From positions 1 to 64,000 of the forward strand of contig JASGLP010000007.1 of NCBI GenBank assembly GCA_030156895.1: a stretch of DNA of 64,000 bases. Reading direction: 5' to 3'. The position numbers and the translations under genes were made by a program. Positions 17,371-25,066 of this stretch are shown piece after piece. Source of the stretch: Eubacteriaceae bacterium (GTDB taxonomy: Bacteria > Bacillota > Clostridia > Eubacteriales > Eubacteriaceae). The stretch's first letter is position 1; every line of letters begins with the position of its first letter. The notes under the pieces were generated by a model, which was given only the letters and a program-made list of their open reading frames with translations, was not told where the DNA came from and did no database searches.

Positions 17371-18390
17371 ATGACTGCACATCTAACACAAAAGGAGAAT
17401 TTTTTACGAGTGGCCACTGGCCAAATGCCAGAATATGTTCCGATTTCTACTTTCGGTATGCCGGGCGTTGAACCCTTGATGACCATGGCTGATCCATGTA
17501 TTCTCGGTGATTTTAGAGGACCGGGTGGCGGAATTGATCCCTGGGGAGTGACTTTTGTCACTGGGGAAGAAATAGATTTTGCAGCGCTTCCAAAGCCTAA
17601 TGATTTCATCTTGACAGATGTCACCAAATGGCGTGATGTCATCAAAGCACCTGATTATTCGGGTTTTGATTGGGAAGCAGCAGCACGAAATGATCGCCAA
17701 AAATTCGTGAAAGACCCTGATCAGACAGCATTTGTTTTGGCTGGCTACGCTGATCTTTTCCAGCAGTTTATTGGCTTTATGGGCTTTACAGAAGGCTTAT
17801 GTGCAATTTACGAGGAAACAGAAGAAGTGGAAGAACTGATGGATTATATGTTGGAACATTCCTTGTATATTACGAAGAATCTACTGCATTACTATAAACC
17901 CGATGGATATTATCTTTTAGATGACACGGCTTCAAAGCTGCAGCCATTTATTTCGCCAAAGATTTTCAAGGAATTATTAGTTCCGCGATATAAACAGTGT
18001 CTTGATCTAGTGAGGGAAGAAGGCATTCCGATTTTTTATCATAATTGTGGTCGCTGTGAAGATTTGATTCCTGATATGGTGGATATTGGTGTAAATGTTT
18101 GGGATCCAGCGCAAATAGAAAATGACCTTGTGGCAATTAAAGAAAAATTTGGACCCAAATTAGCGATCAATGGCGGATATGAGTATCGAATGCCTGCAAC
18201 ATGGCCAAATGTTGACGAGGAAGAAGTGCGACAGACAGTTAGAAAGACATACGATAAAATGGCGCCAAATGGCGGATTTATTTTCAGCGGTATGGTGACA
18301 TCTTTGGATTTTGGCGATCCCAAAGTGATTGAAGTCAATGGCTGGATTTTTGATGAAGCCCAGAAATTAAGTAAAACTGTTTATCAGTAA
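17371..18390 (+). CDS. Uroporphyrinogen decarboxylase-family methyltransferase (MtvB/MtaA-like)
   Basis: 339 residues of the UroD superfamily, which includes corrinoid-dependent methyltransferases such as MtaA and MtbA and, to my knowledge, the O-demethylase methyltransferases of acetogens (MtvB type). A zinc-site candidate is His224-Asn-Cys226-Gly-Arg-Cys229 on the strand where MtaA has its HxC ligands. No tetrapyrrole-specific N-terminal signature of HemE is seen. With the corrinoid protein and methyl-THF enzyme just upstream it completes a three-component methyl-transfer path from an unknown methyl donor, plausibly a methoxylated aromatic compound, to THF. The reductive activator of the corrinoid protein is not in the window. 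Confidence 0.82.
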   Translation: MTAHLTQKENFLRVATGQMPEYVPISTFGMPGVEPLMTMADPCILGDFRGPGGGIDPWGVTFVTGEEIDFAALPKPNDFILTDVTKWRDVIKAPDYSGFDWEAAARNDRQKFVKDPDQTAFVLAGYADLFQQFIGFMGFTEGLCAIYEETEEVEELMDYMLEHSLYITKNLLHYYKPDGYYLLDDTASKLQPFISPKIFKELLVPRYKQCLDLVREEGIPIFYHNCGRCEDLIPDMVDIGVNVWDPAQIENDLVAIKEKFGPKLAINGGYEYRMPATWPNVDEEEVRQTVRKTYDKMAPNGGFIFSGMVTSLDFGDPKVIEVNGWIFDEAQKLSKTVYQ

Positions 18391-18409
18391 AGATATGTAA
18401 GGATTAGAA

Positions 18410-19006
18410 ATGAAAATTATTATTTTTGGCGGTTTTTTAGGATCAGGAAAAACGAGTGTCGTGATTCAACTGGCTAAACATTTAATTGGTGATAATTTAG
18501 AAAATCAGACTAAGGTCGTTATTCTTGAGAATGAAATTGGCGATGTTGGTATTGATGATAAACTTTTGAAATCGAGCGGCTACGAAGTTGAGAACCTTTT
18601 TTCGGGATGTGTTTGTTGCACCTTGTCAGGAGAATTGGTATTAGGGATTCATCGAATCCAAAAGGATTTTAATCCGGATACAATCATCCTTGAGGCGACA
18701 GGGGTTGCTTTTCCTGATAATATTCGAGAAACGATTCAAAAATCAATGCCGGAAATTGAATGTCGTGTGATCTGCTTAACAGATGCTAAAAGGTGGATGC
18801 GACTTTTAAAACCTATGGAAATGCTTTTAAATGATCAGCTTAATGCAGCAGACGCCATCCTGCTAAACAAAATAAACCTTGTCGATAATGAGACAGTCAT
18901 GGCGGTTGAGGAATCGATCAGGACATTTAATGATGAAGCAGTTCTTTATAAGATTAATGCCATGGAAACAATCCATCCGGACATTATTGAAACCATTATT
19001 GGTTAG
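18410..19006 (+). CDS. CobW/COG0523-like G3E GTPase domain, short form
   Basis: 198 residues covering only the GTPase domain. Walker A is GGFLGSGKTS at 7-16, an ENEIGDVGID switch region follows near 45, the metal-binding CxCC motif is Cys67-x-Cys69-Cys70, and LLNKINLVD near 145 supplies the NKxD guanine-specificity motif (NKIN). COG0523 proteins insert or deliver metal ions such as zinc or cobalt into target enzymes. Typical members have 300 or more residues with a His-rich linker and a C-terminal CobW_C domain, both missing here but present in the next gene in the same reading frame, beyond one TAG. It lies 19 bases after the UroD-type gene, so loading zinc into that enzyme is a reasonable guess. 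Confidence 0.85.
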   Translation: MKIIIFGGFLGSGKTSVVIQLAKHLIGDNLENQTKVVILENEIGDVGIDDKLLKSSGYEVENLFSGCVCCTLSGELVLGIHRIQKDFNPDTIILEATGVAFPDNIRETIQKSMPEIECRVICLTDAKRWMRLLKPMEMLLNDQLNAADAILLNKINLVDNETVMAVEESIRTFNDEAVLYKINAMETIHPDIIETIIG

Positions 19007-19018
19007 AAAGGAAGCATT

Positions 19019-19468
19019 ATGCCTAAACAGCATCAAGCAGGGACATGCAATTGCCATGATGAACACCATCATCATGATCACGCGCATCATGATCACCATC
19101 ATCACCTTGAGCAAAAAAAGCATTCGGTGAAAATTCATACCCATGACAGCTCTGTTATTGGTTCTTTCAAAATAGAGATGGGTGAGAGCCTTTCAGTTAC
19201 TGAAAGCAAAATTGAAGACTGTTTGAAAAAAATTGCCGAAGGGGTTGATTCGTGTGGTGGTATAATCGGTCATATCAAAGGCTTTGTTCAATACCAGGGT
19301 GAAAACAGCATGCTGTCAATTACAGATGAAGAAGTCACGAAAAAACGTGGTTTATCTAACTTGTGTACATGTGAGTGTGTTGCAATTGTTTTTAATGTAG
19401 CACCCCCGGAACTTGAGAAAATAATCACCAATGAACTGCTCAAATTGTTGCCGGTTATGAAAGAATAA
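19019..19468 (+). CDS. His-rich protein with CobW_C-like domain, apparent second half of the GTPase
   Basis: 149 residues. Residues 10-35 form a Cys/His-rich tract (CNCHDEHHHHDHAHHDHHHH) of the sort that links the two domains of COG0523 proteins. The remainder, including SFKIEMGESLSVTESKIEDCL and IIGHIKGFVQYQGE, matches the pattern of a CobW C-terminal domain (fold start, long helix, then 'KGfv'). A CTCEC cysteine motif follows near 122. It has its own ribosome site (AAAGGA, 6 bases before ATG), so it is probably made as a separate chain that binds metal for the GTPase. It is in frame with that gene, separated by TAG and four sense codons. Confidence 0.65.
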   Translation: MPKQHQAGTCNCHDEHHHHDHAHHDHHHHLEQKKHSVKIHTHDSSVIGSFKIEMGESLSVTESKIEDCLKKIAEGVDSCGGIIGHIKGFVQYQGENSMLSITDEEVTKKRGLSNLCTCECVAIVFNVAPPELEKIITNELLKLLPVMKE

Positions 19469-19544
19469 GAAGCCTTCCAATAATTTTAGGATACATTCAA
19501 TTGCATTAGTTTTTAATTATTTTGGCTTGTAAATGAATAAATTT

Positions 19545-19589
19545 AAAAAACAATCATGATGCTTTTTAAGTAGAAATGATTGTTTTTTT
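19545..19589 (+). terminator. Intrinsic terminator
   Basis: Stem 19545-19556 with 19577-19588 (core ACAATCA/TGATTGT), then T-run. Ends the methyltransferase/GTPase operon. Confidence 0.8.
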
Positions 19590-19598
19590 ATCGTAAAA

Positions 19599-19627
19599 TT
19601 GAATCATAAAACAAGCCGTGTTAAAAT
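19599..19627 (+). promoter_or_regulatory. Promoter for patatin-MORN operon
   Basis: TTGAAT (19599-19604), 17-base spacer, TAAAAT (19622-19627). Transcription would start near 19634, which rules out the TTG at 19599 as a translation start. Confidence 0.65.
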
Positions 19628-19640
19628 AGTAGACAAAGAT

Positions 19641-20537
19641 ATGGGGGCTAATGTGGAAATAATAAATAATATAAATGATACTGCTTTAATTTTTGAAGGC
19701 GGTGGTATGCGGGCAAGTTACACGGCGGGGATTTTAAATATTCTTTTAGAAAACAAACTTTTTTTTAATTACGTTGCAGGTATTTCAGCTGGTTCAAGCC
19801 ACACGGTCAATTATTTGTCAAGAGATCCGCTGCGATCCAGAAAATCTTTTGTGGAATTGGTTAATGACCCAAAGTTTGGGGGCTGGGGGTCGTTTCTAAA
19901 AGGTAAGGGCTTTTTTAATGCTCAGTACCTGTATGAAGAAACCTCGCATAAGGGTGGCCCCCTGGAATTTGATCTGGCAACATTTATTTCAAATCCGGCA
20001 AAATTACGTATCGGCGCTTTTTGTGGTGAAACAGGTAAAATGATTTATTATGAGAAAAAACACATGCAGACCTTGGAAGATGTTGTAAAAATTGTCCGGT
20101 CGTCCTCTTCAATGCCGGTCTTTATGCCGCCAACTGTTTATCAGAATAAGCTTATGGTTGATGGTGGCTTGGGGGGAGGAATTCCTTTAGATATTGCGAT
20201 TGAGGATGGCTATCAAAAATACTTTGTGGTTTTAACCCAGGAAAAAGGATATCGCAAAAAACCTATGAAATTAAGGCGTTCCATTCGATTGTATTACCGA
20301 AAATATCCGCGTATAGCTGAAGCGATGATTCGTCGCCATATAATTTATAATCGAACCCTTGATCAGTTGGAGAAACTGGAGCAAGAAGGTAAAGCATATC
20401 TGATTTATCCAGATTCAATGCCGATTACAAATCGTGAAACGAATTTTGACAGACTTGAACAGTCTTTTTCTGCGGGTTATAATCAGGGGAAAAGAGATGT
20501 AATTGAGTGGCGTCGTTTTTTAACAGAGGTTCACTAA
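19641..20537 (+). CDS. Patatin-like phospholipase
   Basis: 298 residues of the bacterial YjjU-like patatin group. The oxyanion loop is EGGGMRASYTAG near residue 18, the nucleophile is in GISAGSS near 48 (GxSxG), and the catalytic aspartate is in VDGGLGGGIP near 180 (DGG). It should hydrolyse acyl esters of lipids at a Ser-Asp dyad. Neither ATG 19641 nor GTG 19653 has a perfect ribosome site; GGGGG precedes the latter, so the start is uncertain by four codons. The stop overlaps the start of the MORN gene (TAATG), indicating translational coupling. Confidence 0.88.
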   Translation: MGANVEIINNINDTALIFEGGGMRASYTAGILNILLENKLFFNYVAGISAGSSHTVNYLSRDPLRSRKSFVELVNDPKFGGWGSFLKGKGFFNAQYLYEETSHKGGPLEFDLATFISNPAKLRIGAFCGETGKMIYYEKKHMQTLEDVVKIVRSSSSMPVFMPPTVYQNKLMVDGGLGGGIPLDIAIEDGYQKYFVVLTQEKGYRKKPMKLRRSIRLYYRKYPRIAEAMIRRHIIYNRTLDQLEKLEQEGKAYLIYPDSMPITNRETNFDRLEQSFSAGYNQGKRDVIEWRRFLTEVH

Positions 20538-21151
20538 TGATTGGCTTAATGTCAGTCGCCCTAATAGTGGCTGTGATAATATTATTTTGGGTATCTTATC
20601 ATTCAAAAGAAGAAAGTAATCAGGAAACAATTTTTTTAAAGACAAGAGATGGTTATATAAAAGGGCATATGTTGGACTCGGGATTGATTAAAGGACAAGC
20701 GTTTAGTGGGAAACAATTAGTGGCTGATGGATATTTCCTGAATGGTCTGCAAACTGGACAGGGCAAAATGTTTTTCCAAAATGGCAGGGTTCGCTATGAT
20801 GGACATTTTGAAAAAGGCCAGCCTTCTGGTGAGGGCAAACTTTATGAAGAGGATGGTCGATTAAAATACCTGGGGAATTTTATAAATGGTTATGCAGCAG
20901 GTCGGGGAAAGATCTTTGATGACAAGGGGCATCTAAAAATTGAAGGACAATTTAAACGAGCTTCCGGCTTTGAACAATTTGCTAAAGATCCATCGCTGCC
21001 TTATGGTCATTGTCGGGAGTATTACAGTAATGGAAAAATTAAATATGATGGCGAATTTGAAAATGGACTCTGGCATGGGCAGGGAAAACTATATGATAGC
21101 TTGGGAAAATTATTATTTAAAGGAAGTTTTTATCAAGGGAAGCCCAATTGA
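20537..21151 (+). CDS. Membrane-anchored MORN-repeat protein
   Basis: 204 residues. One N-terminal membrane helix (about residues 2-20) is followed by about seven MORN-type repeats of the form Y-x-G-x-F-x-x-G-x-x-x-G-x-G-K, for example YDGHFEKGQPSGEGKLYEED and YDGEFENGLWHGQGKLYDSL. MORN repeats form an extended beta surface used for membrane or protein attachment. The start ATG overlaps the patatin stop codon by one base. The pairing suggests that it places the lipase at the membrane or presents a partner to it; this is inference. No terminator is visible directly after it. Confidence 0.85.
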   Translation: MIGLMSVALIVAVIILFWVSYHSKEESNQETIFLKTRDGYIKGHMLDSGLIKGQAFSGKQLVADGYFLNGLQTGQGKMFFQNGRVRYDGHFEKGQPSGEGKLYEEDGRLKYLGNFINGYAAGRGKIFDDKGHLKIEGQFKRASGFEQFAKDPSLPYGHCREYYSNGKIKYDGEFENGLWHGQGKLYDSLGKLLFKGSFYQGKPN

Positions 21152-21283
21152 TCATTAACGATTGCGCAGTTTTCATTAAGTTAAGGATAAATTTTTTTAG
21201 AAATGATGAAAAGTTCATAATTGGGGTAAATATTTTAAAGGAATTGACGTTTTCTTGAAATTAGTTTATAGGAGCGTGTGAAA

Positions 21284-21883
21284 ATGAAAAGAAAAGCTTG
21301 CATATTATTTTGTTTGATGCTTGTTGTTTTATTGTCCGCTTGTTCAAGTGACGATGCTGCTGATCAGGCAAAGCTAGATGATACATCAACCGATGCTTAT
21401 GATGAGCAGTTTATCAGCAATGATCCAATTTATAATTTTTACAATTTAGTTGAACTGAATCAGACAAAAGAAGAACTTGACGAAATTTTGGGCATTGTTC
21501 CGGAGATCGATGATGCTGGCATGTATAATTATATTGATCCGGAAACCGGTTATGGTGTTTTTGTCAGCTTCGATACGGGAGATGCGGTGATCCTCAAGAG
21601 TCTTTATATTCCCCAGGGAGGGCAGGCGCTTATTGATTTAAGCAATGCCAGTGTAACGGCTGATATGGTTGCCCAGGTTACGGAAGGTATTTCCTTTGAC
21701 GAAGCAGTTGATATTCTTGGCAGTGGTGCTGTAGAACTTGTTTGCTCGAAAAATGCAACAGACGAGAATAATCCTTTTTATGCAATGGCCTGGCTAAATA
21801 ATGATGGCAGCCTTGCAATTGTATATTTCGAAGGCTTTAAAGGCAGTGTAGACAGTGCTGAATTTTTAAATAGTGTCCAGTAA
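21284..21883 (+). CDS. Lipoprotein with two BLIP-like (BamE-fold-like) repeats
   Basis: 199 residues. A signal peptide ends at the lipobox LSAC (Cys22), so the protein should be lipid-anchored outside the membrane. Two half-domains follow, one starting YNLVELNQTKEELDEILG near 52 and one starting VTEGISFDEAVDILGSG near 130; each continues into strands rich in Tyr and Asp. This 'helix with LG then beta sheet' pattern is that of DUF3862/BLIP-like and BamE-like proteins, often protease-inhibitor or binding modules. I chose ATG 21284, nine bases after GGAG, rather than a GTG six bases upstream. The next gene is a tandem paralogue. Exact function unknown. Confidence 0.7.
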   Translation: MKRKACILFCLMLVVLLSACSSDDAADQAKLDDTSTDAYDEQFISNDPIYNFYNLVELNQTKEELDEILGIVPEIDDAGMYNYIDPETGYGVFVSFDTGDAVILKSLYIPQGGQALIDLSNASVTADMVAQVTEGISFDEAVDILGSGAVELVCSKNATDENNPFYAMAWLNNDGSLAIVYFEGFKGSVDSAEFLNSVQ

Positions 21884-21905
21884 AAAGTTTTGGAAGGAGA
21901 AAAAA

Positions 21906-22448
21906 GTGAGAAGAAAAAGTTTTTTAAAGGGTTTATTGCTTGTTTTAATAACGCTGTGTTTCTTGACATTCACAGCATGCTCCCAGCAAGCAGCCTTAAG
22001 TGATCCCTTTGATTTTTACAATCGGGTCGAATTGGGTGCAACAAAAGAACAGGTTGAATCTGATCTGGGAGTAACAGGCGTATTGAGTGACGGCACTTAT
22101 CAGTATGTCGATGAAACGACTGGTTTTGGTGTAATGGTTGTCTATGACAGCGGTGATGCGGTTAACATGAAAACTATTTATAATGCTGATGAAACAAAAA
22201 TTATGGCTTTAAGTGATGCAGTTGTAACGGAAGAACAAGGGAGCAGTATCACTGAAGGAATGAGTTATGATGATGTCGTTTCGCTATTGGGTACCGAAGG
22301 AATCGAAATCATTCAGATGGTCAACCCATCAGATATGGATAAACCGATACATATGATGATCTGGTTTAATGAAGATAATACTGGTTTATATGTGACCTTC
22401 CTGGGGGAAAAGGGTCTTGTATTGAGTGTTAACTACTATAATGAATAA
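21906..22448 (+). CDS. Lipoprotein with two BLIP-like repeats, tandem paralogue
   Basis: 180 residues, GTG start after GGAAGGAG. Signal peptide and lipobox (TFTAC, Cys25) mark it as a surface lipoprotein. Domain one begins YNRVELGATKEQVESDLG near 37 and domain two ITEGMSYDDVVSLLGTEG near 108, aligning with the two halves of the preceding gene, including the shared FYN-VEL-TKE core and a matching GFGVMVVYDSGDAV strand. The genes are 22 bases apart and end at a terminator, so they are probably co-transcribed. A single tandem duplication explains the pair. Confidence 0.7.
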   Translation: MRRKSFLKGLLLVLITLCFLTFTACSQQAALSDPFDFYNRVELGATKEQVESDLGVTGVLSDGTYQYVDETTGFGVMVVYDSGDAVNMKTIYNADETKIMALSDAVVTEEQGSSITEGMSYDDVVSLLGTEGIEIIQMVNPSDMDKPIHMMIWFNEDNTGLYVTFLGEKGLVLSVNYYNE

Positions 22449-22460
22449 ACTTGATTTCAG

Positions 22461-22489
22461 GCAGAGATTCGATGAATTTCTGCTTTTTT
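22461..22489 (+). terminator. Intrinsic terminator
   Basis: Stem GCAGAGATT (22461-22469) with AATTTCTGC (22475-22483, one G-U pair), then six T. Confidence 0.8.
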
Positions 22490-22650
22490 CTATGCCATTG
22501 AACGCTTGCAGTGCAAGAAAAATTACAAAATTTATAATCTGAGGCATTTTTAAAAAATCTTTCAGAAAAAATAAAAATTTAGAATTAGCGGGAAGAAAAA
22601 ATCAGCCAAGATCGCTATATAGACATAGAAGTTCAGAAGAGGTGAAAAAG

Positions 22651-23211
22651 GTGCCGGAAACTAAAGAAATCAGTGATGACACTTTAATAGAAAATTTTCT
22701 AAAAACTGGAAATGCGGCCAAGTTCGAACCATTGGTCAGACGTTATGAAAAATTTGCATCTGTCTATGCTTATTCGCTGTTAGGCAACGAATTTGATGCT
22801 CAGGATGCTGTGGCTGACAGCTTTTTAAAAGCTTTCACTAAGATCAGGCAATATCGAATGGGAAGCAGTTTCAAAAATTGGTTTTTAAAAATTGTCCATA
22901 ACACCTGTTATGATTTACTGAGAAAAAGAAAAAAGCAGATCTATCTGGATGATGAAGAAGTCGGGGAAGCGATTAAAAACGATGAGGCACTTTCATATGA
23001 TAATATTGAGAATCTAAACTTTGGCGAAATGAAGCAGTTATTGTTGAAATTGTCCCCGGACTTAAGGTCGGTCATAATATTACGATACTATTATGATTGG
23101 GATTACCAAAAGATATGCAAATTTTTAGATATTCCAATGGGAACTTTATCTTCAAGGCTTAACCGAGCCTGCAAAAAACTGAAATCCTTTATGGAGGAAC
23201 AAAATGAATGA
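22651..23211 (+). CDS. ECF-type RNA polymerase sigma factor
   Basis: 186 residues. Region 2 spans about 15-95 (RRYEKFASVYAYSLLGNEFDAQDAVADSFLKAF, with the FKNWFLKIVHNTCYDLLRKRKK end), and region 4 spans about 125-180 with the helix-turn-helix DWDYQKICKFLDIPMGTLSSRLNRACKKLK. Length and the absence of regions 1 and 3 mark an extracytoplasmic-function sigma factor. I chose GTG 22651, eight bases after AGAAGAGG; another GTG at 22642 overlaps the ribosome site. The next gene overlaps its stop by 8 bases and encodes a membrane protein, the position usual for an anti-sigma factor. Confidence 0.9.
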   Translation: MPETKEISDDTLIENFLKTGNAAKFEPLVRRYEKFASVYAYSLLGNEFDAQDAVADSFLKAFTKIRQYRMGSSFKNWFLKIVHNTCYDLLRKRKKQIYLDDEEVGEAIKNDEALSYDNIENLNFGEMKQLLLKLSPDLRSVIILRYYYDWDYQKICKFLDIPMGTLSSRLNRACKKLKSFMEEQNE

Positions 23212-23578
23212 ACTTGACAAAATGATGAATTGTTTGGGATTCAATGAAAATAATATGGACGGTTTTATTGAAAGAATCCCTTTTGAGACAAAGGCTGAAG
23301 AAATAATGCAGCAGATTCAAAGATCCGTCGGGAATCCCTTTGAACAATGGTTAGTTTTTGGATATATCGTACTGATTGCATTTGCGGCTTGTATGACACG
23401 TCTGTTTGTAATGGGAGATTCGATAAGAGAAATATTCAATGCCTTACTAATTGCTATGATTTATTATGCTGATGTAATAATGATTGCAGGGAAAGTTTTG
23501 TCATTTTGTATTTCTTTCAGTATTCTACTGTGGGTGCTGATTGGGATATTTCAATATAAAAATGAAAAAGTATTTTAA
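23204..23578 (+). CDS. Small membrane protein, possible anti-sigma factor
   Basis: 124 residues: a soluble N-terminal ~45 residues, then a membrane helix at about 48-66 and a longer hydrophobic region at about 77-117 (two helices). The N-terminal part (MNELDKMMNCLGFNENNMDG) lacks the HxxxCxxC zinc motif of classical anti-sigma domains. Its 8-base overlap with the ECF sigma gene and its topology suggest it may hold the sigma factor at the membrane. No family recognised; the assignment rests on context. Confidence 0.5.
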   Translation: MNELDKMMNCLGFNENNMDGFIERIPFETKAEEIMQQIQRSVGNPFEQWLVFGYIVLIAFAACMTRLFVMGDSIREIFNALLIAMIYYADVIMIAGKVLSFCISFSILLWVLIGIFQYKNEKVF

Positions 23579-23589
23579 GGAGAGAAAAG

Positions 23590-24894
23590 ATGTTTAAAAA
23601 TTTAAAAAAAACGATCCCCCTTTTTGTTCTGATTCTAGTTCTTAGTATGTCGGCGGTTTTTGCCCAGGCGGCTGATTATGGCGATTACAATGATGATTCC
23701 GGAAATATAACCATCCAGGGAGAAACCGTATCAAACCGTGATTTTGTATTTGCCGGATCCAATATCAATGTTAACGCAAATTTCGATACAACAACGATTT
23801 TTATGGGTAATATTGTTACCCTTGATGGTGAGTACAATGGAGATGTATTTGTCTTTGGAAATACGATTACCATCAATGGTAAAATTAATGGCAGTCTCTA
23901 CACCGCCGGTAATGTTATTACAGTTAACGGAGAAGTCAGAGATGATGTGTTTGTCGCCTGCTCTGACTTTGCTCTTGGAAACACAGCATGGTTGAACCGG
24001 GATGTATGGTTTAGTGGTGCCAGTGGCACCTTTGAGGGATCGGTGGGACGAAATTTACGATCGGAATCTGGTAATCTGATTTTAAATGGGAAAATTGGTG
24101 GATTTGTCGATGCGAGTGTGGATCAATTAACGATAAATGATTCAGCCGAGATTCAGGGAACAATTGATAATAAAAGTGAGAATGAAGCAATCGTTGCCGC
24201 TGGTGCCAGTGTACCGGAAATTAACTGGGAAAAGGTGACCGACGAGGAATCTCAGGCCACGACAGATCAAGGGACTTCAGTTGGCTCAGTCATTCTTGGA
24301 ATCATTACAAAACTGGCTTTTATTCTGGTGATCTGGTTGTTGATCACATTTGTTGCTAAAGAATTTAGTGAAAATACCAGCATGATTGTTAAAAAACATT
24401 TATGGCCATCTCTGGGAATCGGCGCTGGCTATATGTTTTTGTCCCCCATCATTCTGTTGATTTCTTTCATTATTTATGTTCCTTTTGGTTTGGCCATGAT
24501 GTTCTTAATAATCGCTAGCTTTATCCTAGCAATGCCGATTGCAGCAGTCGTTTTTTCAAAACTGCTAATCAGGTTTTTTGAAGACCAGATGAAACCGCTT
24601 TTAGCTTCATTTGTGTCGATTTTAATAATTGCAGCGGCTGTCATTGTGGTTGGGTATATTCCCTTTCTTGGCGGTTTGACAGGCTTTGTTCTGACCCTGT
24701 TCGGAAGCGGATTTTTGGGATATAACATTTTGTTTGCTTCACGACAACTTAAAGAAGAAAAAAGCATGATCTTTGAGATCGACGATGAAGCATCTCTGGT
24801 GACGACAATCGAAGAAACAAATAATATTGAAGAGATTGAGGCAGATGATCAAGTGGAATCCGCTTCTGAATCTGAAGAAGACGAAAATAATTAA
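23590..24894 (+). CDS. Bactofilin-like (polymer-forming) exported protein with C-terminal membrane domain
   Basis: 434 residues. A signal peptide (about 1-27, ending VFAQAADY) is followed by a right-handed beta-helix-like repeat (about 35-195) built of short units such as GDVFVFGNTITINGKINGS and GSLYTAGNVITVNGEV, typical of the bactofilin/polymer-forming family. After a linker come about four or five membrane helices (about 235-395) and an acidic tail. Similar proteins are common beside ECF sigma factors in Clostridia and may sense or shape the envelope. It starts 11 bases after the membrane protein gene, so the three form one operon. A terminator follows. Confidence 0.8.
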   Translation: MFKNLKKTIPLFVLILVLSMSAVFAQAADYGDYNDDSGNITIQGETVSNRDFVFAGSNINVNANFDTTTIFMGNIVTLDGEYNGDVFVFGNTITINGKINGSLYTAGNVITVNGEVRDDVFVACSDFALGNTAWLNRDVWFSGASGTFEGSVGRNLRSESGNLILNGKIGGFVDASVDQLTINDSAEIQGTIDNKSENEAIVAAGASVPEINWEKVTDEESQATTDQGTSVGSVILGIITKLAFILVIWLLITFVAKEFSENTSMIVKKHLWPSLGIGAGYMFLSPIILLISFIIYVPFGLAMMFLIIASFILAMPIAAVVFSKLLIRFFEDQMKPLLASFVSILIIAAAVIVVGYIPFLGGLTGFVLTLFGSGFLGYNILFASRQLKEEKSMIFEIDDEASLVTTIEETNNIEEIEADDQVESASESEEDENN

Positions 24895-24920
24895 TAGCCT
24901 GCAAGATTGTAGAATCAGAA

Positions 24921-24944
24921 AGATCGGGGAAACCCGATCTTTTT
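24921..24944 (+). terminator. Intrinsic terminator
   Basis: Stem AGATCGGG (24921-24928), loop GAAA, CCCGATCT (24933-24940), then T-run. Ends the sigma/bactofilin operon. Confidence 0.92.
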
Positions 24945-25066
24945 GATTTTAAAGGAATATGAACTGGGCGAAAAGTCTTTTCTGATTTAAGCATACTATT
25001 TGGGGTATTATTGATATAAATACCATTTGTGGATTAGGATTAGCGAATAGTCTTGAGGAGACGCTT

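Noticed and set aside
19599-19640. Upstream TTG start for the patatin gene
   Set aside because: The codon is part of a -35 box; the predicted transcript begins near 19634, and no ribosome site precedes it.
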